DNA from: Hymenobacter mellowenesis | GTDB lineage: Bacteria > Bacteroidota > Bacteroidia > Cytophagales > Hymenobacteraceae | NCBI RefSeq assembly: GCF_030581005.1 | Contig: NZ_JAUQSX010000011.1 | Coordinates: 1-64,000, forward strand | Reading direction: 5' to 3' | Length of the DNA stretch: 64,000 nucleotides | Shown here: one piece after another, positions 1 through 9,700 of the stretch | Position numbering within the stretch: the stretch's first letter is position 1 | Layout: each line of letters opens with the position of its first letter | Position numbers and translations under genes: made by a program | The notes under the pieces: model-generated | What the model was told of the DNA's origin: nothing | Databases searched by the model: none | What the model saw: the letters and a program-made list of their open reading frames with translations, nothing else

Positions 1-1599
1 AATGTTCTGGCCCATGATGTGGTGCAGGCCCAGCGGCGTGGTGTAGCGCACGTAGATGTCGCGCGACTTGTCCATCATGCCCACGATGGTGGCCACGGCC
101 TGGGGCTCGCGGGTCAGCGTCATCCGGGTCCACTCCGTGGCAATGGCTTTGGACGTCAGCGTGTAATCCCAGGCCAGGCGGCCGAAGGCGTACCAGTTGG
201 CCTGGCCCATAGGGTGGCCGGTCCAGTTGCGGTCGGAGCCGATGTTGGCCACGCCCGCGATGCCGCTGATGCGGTGCTGGTCGAGGCTGCCGTCCACTAC
301 TTTCGCCACCGTCGAGCCCGGGCCTTTCACCTGCGTATCGGCATCGAGGCACTCCTTGAAAAGCGGTGCCAGGTACACGAGGTGCGAGGCAAAGCCGAGG
401 TACTCCTGCGTAATCTGCACTTCCAGCACCAGCGGCGTCTTGGGCATAGCCCCGAACAGCGGGTGGAAAGGCTCGCGGGCCTGAAAATCAATCGGCCCGT
501 TTTTCACTTGCACCAATACTTTGGGAGCGAACGTGCCATCGAGCGGCTTAAACTCCTCATAAGCCTGCTTGAACCGGTCGCTGCTGCCGGCCTTGTACAC
601 GAAGGCGCGCCACATCACAATGCCGTCGTGCGAACCCAACGCGGTGGCCAGCATGTTGGCGCCGTCGGTGTGGCTGCGGCCGTAGTCCTGCGGGCCGGGC
701 TCGCCTTCGGAGTTGGCCTTCACCAGAAAGCCGCCGAAGTCGGGAATCTCCTTGTACAGCTCGTCGGCCTTGGCCGTCCACCACTGCTTCACCTGCGCAT
801 CAAGCGGGTCGGAGGTTTTCAGGCCCCCTATCACTTTTGGCGCCGCCCAGAACACCGACAGATACACCCGAATGCCGTAGGGCCGCATCACGCCCGCCAG
901 CGCCTTTACTTTCTGGATGTACTCGGCCGTGAGGTAGCGCGCGCTGGCGTTTACATTGTTGATGGCCACGCCATTGATGCCGATGGAGGCGTTGGCGCGG
1001 GCGTAATCGGTGTAGCGCGGGTCGAGGTGTTGCGGCAGCTCGTACCATTTCCAGATGCTGGAGCCTGCGTAGCCGCGCTCCACGGTGCCATTCGGGTTGT
1101 CCCAATGGTTGAGCAGGCGGTACTGAATGCGCGGGCTGCTGCTCACGTTCAGCCCAGCAAGCGACTGCCCGGTTTGCAGCTGGCGTAGCAGCGCAAACAC
1201 GCCGTAGAGCACCCCGGCCCCGCTCCTACCCGTCACGAGCAAGTTGCGCCCCTGGGCAGAAATATGATAACCGTCTCTGCTATCGGAACTACCGGAAACG
1301 TTTGCAGATGGGTCAACAACGAGTAGAATTCCGCGTTTGGTGCTCTCTGCTTTTGCCACCATTGGCACCGGCTGGCCCAGTAGGCCCTGCAGGCCGCGCT
1401 GCAACTCCGTGGCAGCCGTCTTCAGTACCGCATCAGCGCCGTTGCTGGCAATGAACTGCGCGGCGGCGCGGTACTGGGCGCGCTGGGTGGCGTCGGCCAC
1501 CAAGTCATACTTCAGCCACAGGCGGTAGCCGTCGTCGGCCCGGCAGAGGGGCGCGGCGCCAACGAGAACCAACAAAAGCAGCAGTGACCGGAGCAGCAT
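1..1599 (-). CDS. aguA: alpha-glucuronidase, GH67 (3' end outside window)
   Basis: Removes (4-O-methyl)-glucuronic acid from the end of glucuronoxylan oligosaccharides. The minus-strand reading frame is open from an ATG at 1599 to the window edge (533 codons, no stop), so the C-terminus is missing; family members run to about 680-720 residues. A signal peptide (MLLRSLLLLLVLVGAAPLCRA) is followed by the GH67 N-terminal domain and the catalytic barrel. The stretch GGFLVKANSEGEPGPQDYG is a strong GH67 signature, and the frame continues through DFQAREPFHPLFG, QITQEYLGF and the NWTGHPMGQANWYAFGRLAWD segment. It begins 25 bp after uxuA ends, on the same strand, so the pair is probably one operon: this enzyme releases glucuronate and UxuA acts further down glucuronate catabolism. 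The periplasmic location is inferred from the signal peptide. Confidence 0.9.
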   Translation of the reverse strand, partial: MLLRSLLLLLVLVGAAPLCRADDGYRLWLKYDLVADATQRAQYRAAAQFIASNGADAVLKTAATELQRGLQGLLGQPVPMVAKAESTKRGILLVVDPSANVSGSSDSRDGYHISAQGRNLLVTGRSGAGVLYGVFALLRQLQTGQSLAGLNVSSSPRIQYRLLNHWDNPNGTVERGYAGSSIWKWYELPQHLDPRYTDYARANASIGINGVAINNVNASARYLTAEYIQKVKALAGVMRPYGIRVYLSVFWAAPKVIGGLKTSDPLDAQVKQWWTAKADELYKEIPDFGGFLVKANSEGEPGPQDYGRSHTDGANMLATALGSHDGIVMWRAFVYKAGSSDRFKQAYEEFKPLDGTFAPKVLVQVKNGPIDFQAREPFHPLFGAMPKTPLVLEVQITQEYLGFASHLVYLAPLFKECLDADTQVKGPGSTVAKVVDGSLDQHRISGIAGVANIGSDRNWTGHPMGQANWYAFGRLAWDYTLTSKAIATEWTRMTLTREPQAVATIVGMMDKSRDIYVRYTTPLGLHHIMGQNI

Positions 1600-1624
1600 A
1601 GGGTGGGATTTGGGAGCGGAGGTC

Positions 1625-2872
1625 TTAAGCAAGGGCGGCGGTTTCGGCGAGGTGAGCCGCAGGCGGCCCTACTTCGGTTTCTAAGCTGCGCCGGATACCG
1701 TACTCCAGCCCGCGCAGCTCGGCCAGGCCGCGCAGGCGGCCGATAGCCGAATAGCCGGGGTAGGTTTTCTTCTTTAAGTCGTCGAGCATCTGGTGGCCGT
1801 GGTCGGGGCGCATGGGAATGGCGATGACGCCCGCGCCGCTGGCGGCTCGCCGCTCTTCCTCCAGCACCAGCTCGCGCACCACGGCGTACATGTCCACGTC
1901 GCCGGTGAGGTGGTCGGCTTCGTGGAAGTTGCGCGGGTTTTCCTCCCGCTTGGTAGCGCGCAGGTGAATGAAGTGAATGCGCGAAGCAAAGCGCCGGGCA
2001 ATGGCTGGCAAGTCGTTGTCGGCCCGCACGCCCAGCGAGCCGGTGCAGAAGGTCAGGCCATTGGCCGGCACGTCGCAGGCGGCAAATAGCTGCGCCAGGT
2101 CGTCGGCGGTGCTCACCACGCGGGGCAGGCCCAGCAGCGGGTACGGCGGGTCGTCGGGGTGAATGCACAGGCCGATGCCCAGTTCTTGGGCCACCGGCGC
2201 CACTTGCTGAATGAAGTAGTGCAGGTTTTCGCGCAGCTTCCCGGCATCAATGGCCGCATATTCATCCAGCAGCTGCTGGAAGTTGCTAAGCTCAAATGCC
2301 TCTTCCGAGCCGGGCAGGCCCAGCAGCACGGTGTTGGTGAGGGAGGCCACTTCTTCGGCGCTCATGGTAGCGAATTGCTGCCGGGCGGCCTCGGCCACGG
2401 CGAGCTCGTAGGCCGCCGCCGCGTCGGGGCGCTGCAGGATGCACAGGTCGAACACCGCGAAGTCCTGCCACACAAACCGCAGGGCCCGCGAGCCGTCCGG
2501 CATTTCGTAGTTCAGGTTGGTGCGCGACCAGTCCAGCATCGGCATGAAGTTGTAGCACACCGTGCGGATGCCGCAGGCGGCCAGGTTACGCAGCGACTCC
2601 TGATAGTTCGCTATATACAGTTCGCGCGCAGGCAAGCCTTTTTTAATGGCCTCGTGCACCGGCAGGCTTTCCACCACGGCCCAGTGCAGGGGCGTGTGCG
2701 TGGCATTGTCGGCGGAAATGAGCTGCTGCCGGGCTTGAATCTCGCTCACCGGCCATACCGCCCCCACGGGTAATTGGTGCAGCGCAGTCACCACCCCCGC
2801 GCACCCTGCCTGTCGGATGTCGAAAAGCGAAACCGGGTCGTGAGGCCCGAACCAACGCATGGTGTGCAGCAT
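1625..2872 (-). CDS. uxuA: mannonate dehydratase
   Basis: Converts D-mannonate to 2-keto-3-deoxy-D-gluconate in hexuronate catabolism, in the cytoplasm. The protein (415 residues from this start) carries UxuA landmarks: RWFGPHDPVSL at the N-terminus, then CIHPDDPP, FCTGSLGVR, HLRATKR, HEADHLTGDVDMYAVV and IPMRPDHGH, the last three supplying metal and substrate ligands in the family. I chose the ATG at 2872 because MLHTMRWFGPHDPVSL lines up residue for residue with the start of E. coli UxuA; an upstream in-frame start at 2917 would add 15 hydrophobic residues not seen in the family, and 2860 is another possibility. It is first in a probable operon with the GH67 gene and is divergent from the zinc-ribbon LacI gene, with a long palindrome between them. 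Confidence 0.93.
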   Translation of the reverse strand: MLHTMRWFGPHDPVSLFDIRQAGCAGVVTALHQLPVGAVWPVSEIQARQQLISADNATHTPLHWAVVESLPVHEAIKKGLPARELYIANYQESLRNLAACGIRTVCYNFMPMLDWSRTNLNYEMPDGSRALRFVWQDFAVFDLCILQRPDAAAAYELAVAEAARQQFATMSAEEVASLTNTVLLGLPGSEEAFELSNFQQLLDEYAAIDAGKLRENLHYFIQQVAPVAQELGIGLCIHPDDPPYPLLGLPRVVSTADDLAQLFAACDVPANGLTFCTGSLGVRADNDLPAIARRFASRIHFIHLRATKREENPRNFHEADHLTGDVDMYAVVRELVLEEERRAASGAGVIAIPMRPDHGHQMLDDLKKKTYPGYSAIGRLRGLAELRGLEYGIRRSLETEVGPPAAHLAETAALA

Positions 2873-2923
2873 ATAGTATTTCAGGTAAAATACAATTTTG
2901 ACAAATTGCAGAACCACTCTCGC

Positions 2924-3084
2924 TTCTATCGCATGTATATGCGGTTTTGCAGCGATTTGGCTCTGTTTCTATCGAAGATAGCTAAAACCCCGGGCGATAC
3001 AAGCGCAAAAAATGGCCTCAAATCGATAAAATTAACTTTTTTCTATCGGCATCGTTTCCGGAAACGATGCCGATAGAAAAAAGT
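2924..3084. promoter_or_regulatory. operator region: 50-bp perfect palindrome plus repeated TTCTATCG half-sites
   Basis: Positions 3035-3084 form a perfect palindrome of 25-bp arms with no spacer, centred between 3059 and 3060. Its core is CGTTTCCGGAAACG, the CpG-centred layout typical of LacI-family operators. The outer arm contains TTCTATCG, which recurs as direct copies at 2924-2931 and 2967-2974, as well as 3041-3048 and inverted at 3071-3078. The region lies between the divergent uxuA and LacI-type genes. I infer that it is the operator of the adjacent regulator. Confidence 0.65.
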
Positions 3085-3195
3085 GTTCTCCTCTGCGTAA
3101 TATTTTTTTTAAACTGCTACATTTGAGTGAGCACTCACATTAGCGGTTACAAGAGGCGATATTCTGCCTGCTGTCTTATTTAAATTCAATCCAAT

Positions 3196-4374
3196 ATGGT
3201 CACTTGCCTCAAGTGTAATCTTTCCGAGCCAGTGTTGAAAGCAGGGTTTGTCCGCGGCAAGCAACGCTACTTATGCAAGGCCTGTGAATACCATTTCGTA
3301 CAACCGAGTGCTGGTCCTATTCAGGACCGTCGTCGTCTGCAAACCACCATCGGCGACGTCGCAAAGTCCGTGGGCGTGGCTCCATCTACGGTATCCCGCG
3401 CCCTAAATGGCCATACCGACATCAGTCCCGCTACTCGGCAGGCAATCATCGAAGCGGCTCACTTACTGGACTATCGGCCCAATGTGATGGCCCAGAGCCT
3501 GAAAAGCCGCGAAACGCACACCATTGGCGTGCTCATCCCGGACCTGGAGCGCCCCTTTTTTGCCACGGCAGTGAGTGGTATTCAGGCGGTGGCTACCGAG
3601 GCCGGGTATCGGGTAATGATTTGCCAGTCCAAAGAGTCGTACGAAACCGAGGTGAGCAATGTCCGGGCGTTAGTGGCCAGCCAAGTGGATGGACTGCTCA
3701 TCTGTCATTCGCGGGAAACGCGGAATTTTGACCACGTAAAGCCAAAAGCCTGCCGAGGTATTCCGGTCGTTCATTTCGACCGGGTGAGCAACGAAGTGGA
3801 CAGCGCCAAGGTCATCCTTGACGATTGGAACGGGGCTTTTAGTATTACGGAACACCTCATCCAACAGGGTGCGCAGCGCATTGCCATCCTGGCCGGACCC
3901 GAGTCGCTGCTTATCAGCCGCAACCGTATGGCCGGCTATCAGCATGCCTTGAAAAGCTATGATTTGCCCCTCCGTCCGGAGTACGAGGTGCACATTGAGT
4001 TTAAGGTGGAAGAAGTCGTTGCGGCACTCGATGCTTGGCTGGCGCTGCCGGAGCCGCCCGATGCCATTTTTGCAATTAACTACGTCAATGCCTTTGACCT
4101 GCTGGTAGCCTTAAAAAAGCGCGGGGTACGCGTCCCCCAGGACGTCGCCGTGGTGGGCTTCGGTGACGACGTGATGGCCGCCATGATTGAGCCCGGCCTT
4201 ACCACCGTCGACTTACATCCCTACCGCATTGGCCAGCAGGCGGCCCGCCTTTTCTTGGAGCAGATACAGCAAAAAGAGCTGTTTCAACCACACACATTTG
4301 TAATTTCTGGGGAGTTAATTATACGTCAGTCATCGCTGAAGGGCACTGGCGATTCGTTTCGGCTCAGTATATAG
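3196..4374 (+). CDS. LacI-family regulator with N-terminal transposase-like zinc ribbon
   Basis: A 392-residue sugar-responsive repressor. Residues 51-72 are a LacI helix-turn-helix (TTIGDVAKSVGVAPSTVSRAL) followed by the hinge helix (NVMAQSLKS) and a periplasmic-binding-protein-like sensor domain (TIGVLIPDLERPFFA ... VVGFGDD ... TTVDLHPYRIGQQAARLF). The odd part is residues 1-36: C4xxC7 and C27xxC30 with GKQRYLCKACEYHFV, the zinc-ribbon pattern found at the N-terminus of IS1-type InsA proteins. Ordinary LacI proteins start at the helix-turn-helix and are about 340 residues. The ATG at 3196 is kept because the ribbon is in frame and complete. It is divergent from uxuA across a 50-bp palindrome, so control of glucuronate genes is the likely role. 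The ribbon may widen the DNA contact; that is inference. Confidence 0.9.
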   Translation: MVTCLKCNLSEPVLKAGFVRGKQRYLCKACEYHFVQPSAGPIQDRRRLQTTIGDVAKSVGVAPSTVSRALNGHTDISPATRQAIIEAAHLLDYRPNVMAQSLKSRETHTIGVLIPDLERPFFATAVSGIQAVATEAGYRVMICQSKESYETEVSNVRALVASQVDGLLICHSRETRNFDHVKPKACRGIPVVHFDRVSNEVDSAKVILDDWNGAFSITEHLIQQGAQRIAILAGPESLLISRNRMAGYQHALKSYDLPLRPEYEVHIEFKVEEVVAALDAWLALPEPPDAIFAINYVNAFDLLVALKKRGVRVPQDVAVVGFGDDVMAAMIEPGLTTVDLHPYRIGQQAARLFLEQIQQKELFQPHTFVISGELIIRQSSLKGTGDSFRLSI

Positions 4375-4404
4375 GGATAACTCGCAGATATACCCCTACA
4401 CTCT

Positions 4405-5209
4405 AAGACAGAACAGACGGTAGCACTGGACTGTTTCATCGACGATTTTCTGCGACTGCCCCGCCCGCAAGCCCCGCACCAGCGTCACCTATCTGACACC
4501 CTTGCTGGGACCCGTTGTTTTGGTGGCAAAATGGCGGCCGCCCGGCGCTATATGCAGCAGCACTGGGGGATGTAAGCGCTTAATAAAAGCAGTTTTACGC
4601 GCCAAATGTACAAATTACCCGCCATGCTTAAGGCCTTGTTCCTAGACCTGGGCCACCTCCTCAATGACCTGAACACCGCCGCCCGCTACGTCATCGATTC
4701 GTTCCCCGTGGCCGTGTGCGGGAACGTACGCAGCGGCCGCAGCCGTCTGGTGCACGGGGCGGCTTACCGGGGCTATCAGGCCAGCAAGCGAAGGTATTTT
4801 TACGGCGTCAAGGTGCAACTGCTCATAACCCACGATGGCTTGTTGGTCGAGCGCTACATCCATGTCGGCAGCGAAGCCGACATTCGTGGCCTCGAGGCCC
4901 TGGGACTGCAACTGCCGGCCGGCAGTACGCTCTATGCCAACGCGGCCTACACCGATTACGATTGGAAAGACGCTTGGCGCGAAGTAGAGCATGTCGACCT
5001 AAAAGCCGACCGCCGCAGGGGGCAGCAAACGGCGGCACAAACCGTGGCAATCTTTTCTGATTCACCACTTTCGCAAAGGTGTGAAAACCGCCATTAGCCA
5101 CATCACCCAGCGCTTCCACAAGCCCATTCATACCGTGACGGCGCAAGGATTTGCCCTTAAAATTCTGCTCTTCTTTTTCACCCACGCCCTCGCGGGACCA
5201 AGCATATAA
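4405..5209 (+). pseudogene. IS982-family transposase remnant (stop codon and frameshift)
   Basis: The plus strand encodes pieces of an IS982-type transposase. In order: TLAGTRCFGGKMAAARRYMQQHWGM, an in-frame TAA at 4573-4575, ALNKSSFTRQMYKL, then VIDSFPVAVC, RYFYGVKVQLLITHDG, GSTLYANAAYTDYDWKD and LKADRRRG. Near 5050 the frame shifts, and the neighbouring frame continues as ISHITQRFHKPIHTVTAQGFALKILLFF to a stop at 5209. The DSFP and YADxAYTDY-type motifs are family hallmarks. With two lesions and no full N-terminus it is dead. I could not find a matching pair of terminal inverted repeats, so the element ends are not defined; the first base given is approximate. Confidence 0.8.
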
Positions 5210-5251
5210 GACGCAACTTGGGTTGATTAGGTACTTGCGCCCAACTGGACT

Positions 5252-6220
5252 CTAACGGCCGGCCGTAGCCGGGGCTAACTGTGGCCAGCCCTCGGCACTC
5301 CAGACCAATGGCTCTAAGCGTAGTTTGGACTGGCCCTGGTCATGGGCATCGTAGGCGTGAAAAATCAGGTAATCGGTGCCATCGAAGCGGGCCACGGCAT
5401 TATGAACCATGCCATACCAGTTGGCATCACCGGCCAGTACCGGCGTGCCGCCGCCTTCGGCCATGGGTTTGCCAGTGGTATCGAGGTAGGGGCCGGTAAG
5501 CGCAGGGGCCCGGCCTACCATAATTTTGTAAGTACTCTCAGGCCCTTGGCAGCAGTAGTCAAACGACACAAAAAGGTAGTAGTACCCTCCATGCCAATAC
5601 ACAAATGGGGCTTCGATAGCCCCATTGTCGGGGCGGCTGGCCAGTGTATGCCACTGTTGCGGCTCAAGGGGGGCCGTCAGGTCGGGCCGCAGCTGCACCA
5701 CTTTAATACCACCCCCGAACGAACCGAATACCAGCCAGGGTAGCCCGGCTTCATCGCGCACTAGATTGGGGTCGATGGCATTCCAATTGTCGCGGCCAGG
5801 GATTGAAGCCACCACCGGCCCATGGTCCAGCCACTTAAATTCGGGCGATTTCGCGTCCAGTGTCTTGTTGGTAGCCAATCCGATTACCGAACGGTTTTTG
5901 CCAAACGTGGAAATGCTGTAAAATAGGCTGTACTGTCCGTCGGCAAAGGAAATGTTCGGAGCCCAAATATATTCCTTAAACCCTGGCACGGCCGCCCCGG
6001 CCCAGGCGGGTGGGGTGGTAAAAACGGGAGGGGCCGCCGTCCAGGTGCGGCGGTTATGGGAAGTCCACACCGCCACCCCGTTGCCGGTAGCAAACAGGTA
6101 ATAAGTGTTATCCTGCTTAATCAGCACCGGGTCGTGCACCCGGGTGCCAGCACCTGGTGCCTGAGCCCATCCTACTAAGTTATTAAGCAAAGCTAGTACC
6201 AGTCCCCATCGTTCTGTCAC
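5252..6220 (-). CDS. GH43 arabinan endo-1,5-alpha-L-arabinosidase-like enzyme
   Basis: Probably cuts alpha-1,5-arabinan. The 322-residue protein starts with a short hydrophobic signal (WGLVLALLNNLVGWAQA), so it is exported. The five-bladed propeller carries the expected acidic residues: D30 in RVHDPV, D150 in NAIDPNLVRD and E203 in GAIEAPFVYW. The phrase VSFDYCCQGPESTYKIMVGR is characteristic of the arabinanase branch of GH43, as is the WYGMVHNAV segment. It stands alone between the transposase remnant and a 500-bp gap. Two 16-bp direct repeats 22 bp apart lie just upstream of its start. The arabinanase subfamily is inferred from motifs; a neighbouring specificity in GH43 is possible. Confidence 0.88.
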   Translation of the reverse strand: MTERWGLVLALLNNLVGWAQAPGAGTRVHDPVLIKQDNTYYLFATGNGVAVWTSHNRRTWTAAPPVFTTPPAWAGAAVPGFKEYIWAPNISFADGQYSLFYSISTFGKNRSVIGLATNKTLDAKSPEFKWLDHGPVVASIPGRDNWNAIDPNLVRDEAGLPWLVFGSFGGGIKVVQLRPDLTAPLEPQQWHTLASRPDNGAIEAPFVYWHGGYYYLFVSFDYCCQGPESTYKIMVGRAPALTGPYLDTTGKPMAEGGGTPVLAGDANWYGMVHNAVARFDGTDYLIFHAYDAHDQGQSKLRLEPLVWSAEGWPQLAPATAGR

Positions 6221-6238
6221 GTTATTGTCAGTTAAGAA

Positions 6239-6276
6239 TTATCGGTTATAAAAATTTAGATTATCGGTTGTAAAAA
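6239..6276. repeat. two direct repeats TTATCGGTTRTAAAAA, 22-bp pitch
   Basis: TTATCGGTTATAAAAA at 6239-6254 is repeated as TTATCGGTTGTAAAAA at 6261-6276, 22 bp further on, about two helical turns. They sit 19 to 56 bp upstream of the GH43 start at 6220. Same-face direct repeats are the usual site layout for AraC-type activators, so I infer a transcription-factor site for the GH43 gene. Confidence 0.5.
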
Positions 6277-6530
6277 AATATCGTTGAACATCTCGTTTTT
6301 TTTGAGTTTCCACCTACTTCTGAGCCGAAAGCAACCTTCCGCTCGTTCGCCTGGCACCTAGCTGGAATGGTGCTGACTGACAATGGCCAAACCAGCAAAA
6401 AAGTGTACAAGGCGAGTCTGACACTTATCTATGTCCAAGCTTTCGCAGCCGGTCCGCCCGGCTCTGTCCCAATGCCGCAGGCCAAAAGGTTGAGGCATGT
6501 TGATGCACAAAGCCTGCTCGTTCAGCTAAT

Positions 6531-6690
6531 CGCTAATGATGCACGTGGCGCGCATCATTAGCGGCATCGCCTAGCATAATCAAATATGCGTGCACATTTA
6601 GAGTGCCGCCTAAATGTCAGACTGCTCAATGTGCTTCCCAGACTTATCATCTGCTAGTATAGGAAGCAGCCCCATTGAGCAGTCTGACAT
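6531..6690. repeat. two inverted repeats in the 6221-6722 gap
   Basis: The 500-bp stretch between the GH43 gene and the large GH gene has no convincing gene. It holds a hairpin at 6531-6563 (CGCTAATGATGC, 9-nt loop, exact reverse complement) and a second inverted repeat with 18-bp perfect arms, ATGTCAGACTGCTCAATG at 6614-6631 and its complement at 6673-6690. Either may end transcription of the large GH gene, whose stop is at 6723, or be a remnant of a small mobile element. No T-tract is present. Confidence 0.5.
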
Positions 6691-6722
6691 GCACACTTTT
6701 CAGGCCCGTTTTTTCGGTTTTA

Positions 6723-9700
6723 CTACGGCTTTAAGAATCTTAAGCGAGTAGTTTCTGCAGGCGTAGTCACTTCAACCAGGTATAGGCCGGCGGATAGATT
6801 GGCTACCGGCAGTTTCGTTTCAGGGCCTGTGAGTGCCACCGTGCGGAGCACCTGGCCGGTTACGTTCAGGATGCGGGCCTGAGCAGTAATAGTGCCTTGT
6901 GTCAGGCGAATATGTAGTATATCGCTGACCGGATTGGGGTAGAGTTGTACCGGCTCAGGCTTGGTAGCCCCCTGGGTAGCCAGGGCGGTGCGGGCGGCGG
7001 AAGGGATACCAAAACTCCATTGCGCGTTTGGATGGGTGGTATTGGCATACTGGGCTACATCCGAGCCGTCGGTGGTGCGGCCTACGCCATCGAGGTACAG
7101 GTTGGTGGTACGGTTACGAAGCCGGTAATAATCACCATCGAACTGCTCGACAGCCCATTGCGCATTGGTGTTGTTCGTGCTGGCCCATTGCCCGCAAACC
7201 GAGCCGTCGGTAGTCCGGCCCATTCCATCGAGGAACATGCCCGTGTTGCGGTTCTGGAGCTGGTAGTACCCCCCGTTCATCTCGCGCAGGGCCCAGAAGG
7301 AGTTGGGATGCGTCGTGTTGGCGTATTGGCTTGCGTTGTCGCCGTTGGTGGTGCGGCCCACCCCGTCCAGGTAGAGGCCGGTATTACGGTTACGCACCTG
7401 GAGGTAGCTCCCCGGAGCGGCGAGGGTGGCCACTTCTACCGGGGCCAGGGCATAGTTATAAATCCGGAACTCATCGAGCCGGCCGTTGAGCAGCGGGTCT
7501 GGATACTGGCTGCGGCCCAAGTAGTTGAGCACTGGCTTAAAGTCGAGCGGACGGATGGTGACGGCCGTGGACTCGGCCACCTTCAGTCCGTTAACAAACA
7601 AGCGTGCTCCGGTGCTGCCCAGCGTGATGGCTACGTGCGTCCAGGTGCCGATGGCCAGGGCCGGGGCATCCAAGGTTTGCTCCGCTCCACCGTTTTTGAT
7701 GGCGAAGCGCAGGCTGCCCGACCCGTTGTTCGGCGTCAGAAACATGTACTGCGACTGGTCGTTGCCAAGGTCGAAGATGCGCTGCCAGGCCCCGCCGCCG
7801 TTGAAGTACACCCACCCAGCCACGGTGATTTCCGGTTGGTTGGCCAGCGTGGCGGGCAGTTGTACGAAAGCATCCGAGCCATTAAAGGCCAGGGCGCTGC
7901 TCCCTATTCTGCCCGCCGCATACGCTGTGCCGCCGTAAGCAGCGCTGTGATTCAGGTTTTGAGAATTGTCGAGGGTGCTGTTTTCAAAGGTGAGTTGCGC
8001 TACCAGGTCCTTGATGCCGGTGGTGGTGGCCGTTACTTGGGCGGAGTACGCCGACCGATTCAGCGACTTATCCACGGCTTTGATTTTGTAGTAGTATTGC
8101 CCGCTGATGGTAACCGAATTGTCCACGAATGAGGTGCCCGGCACGTTGCGCGCAATAGTGGAGAAAGGGCCGTTGGCGGCTTCCGCCCGGAAGATGGTAT
8201 AGCCGGCCAAGTCGGTATCAGGACTGGCCGTCCAGCTTAGGCGCACCGATTCGGGATTGGCCGTAGCCACAAGATTAGTTGGCGCCGCCGGGGCAACAAA
8301 CTCAATGGCGGCCCCCATGGGCAGCAAGCGCCACTGCTGGCTTAGGCTGGTGGCGTTTTTGTCCTGCTGCACCACGTTCACCCCGTTCGAAGCAATGTCA
8401 AGGCACTTGGCGCTGTGACGGCTCCGGATGCGGAACCAGCCATCCTCCGCGTATTCCAGGTACCGTTGCTGGTTAACGGTCTTGTTGTCGGTGTATTGGT
8501 TGATGGTGCCGCCATTGGCCAGCGTATAGCCCAGGTCATCGATTGCCTTGCCGCTGTGCACGGCGTCAATAGAAAAATAGCTGAAATCACCTCCTACGCG
8601 CGTGTCAACCGGGGTTACGGCCCACTGTTGCGAAGTTGCGCTGGTATAGGTGCCTTGCTCAATGAGCGCGCCGTCGGCCGTCGAAGCACCCGCCACTTGC
8701 ATCACCTTGCCGCTTGCCCGGTTTACCAGCACGTAGCGCCCGTTGATGGCCGGCTGAATGTCTTCGCCCCAGGTAATGTTGAGGACCCGCTCGGCATTGG
8801 GCTGGTTCTGAAAATAGCCCGTGCCGCCGGGCAGCATCAGCGAGTACTCACGTTGTGGCCCTACACCGTCGTAGTAAACGTCGCGTTCTTTGGACAGGAA
8901 GTTGTAGCGCGTAGCAACAGCTTGCCGCTCTGAGGCGCCGGCAAAAGCCTGCACCCGTCCATCGGCAGTGCGGTACACCGAAGCGGCCGTCCAGTTCGGC
9001 CGATGCTCGCTGTAGGCCAACCGAACACCGTCGCTGGCCTTGGCAAACTCGCCGCGCGCCAGCTCGGCCGTGCCCCACCAGATGCCTGCCTGCACCCCGT
9101 ATTCCACGCCCACCATGGCTTCCACCACGTTGTGCATCTCATCATCGGTGGCGTAGTGGCCGTTGGCCCGCACCGTCTGGTAAAAGTTGGCAAAGCTGTC
9201 GAAGCTGCCCGCCAATTCGTGCGTGTTGCCGTCGTTTACCTTCGTTTTCAAAAAATTATACCACGGCAAAGCTGCGTCGGTGCTCAGCGTATTTCCGCCG
9301 GAGATGCGGATGTTGTTGAAGCGCGTGTTGTTGCGCAGCGCCGTAGCAATGTTGAGAAAGTCCTGCTGAGTGCCCTGCTGGGTGGAGTAGTCCGGTTCGT
9401 TGAATGGGGCCACGGACACCACCGTGCGGCCCGTGGCCTGAATGCGGCGCACGGTGGCGTCCATCAGCGCGGCCCAGTTGGTGGCGTTGCCATAATAAGA
9501 AGCATCGACGGAAGGGGCGTCGCAGTTCATGGTTACCTGCGTGCTGGCCCCGTTGAAGTTGAGCAGGCGCATGCGGTTGTTGAGGTCGTCAATCTGGGGT
9601 TGCTGCAGGTCGCCGTTTACCAGCGGGTAGGTGGGCTGGAAGGAAAGGCGCACCAGATTTATCTTGCTGGGCCCCATGAAGGCAATGCCCCGCAGCATGT

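Noticed and set aside
19..1188. 389-codon open frame on the plus strand
   Set aside because: Antisense to the clear GH67 gene; no recognisable motif.
6367..6561. 64-codon plus-strand frame in the gap before the large glycosidase
   Set aside because: Overlaps a hairpin and shows no coding character.
6945..8132. 395-codon open frame on the plus strand
   Set aside because: Antisense to the lectin and LamG part of the multidomain glycosidase.
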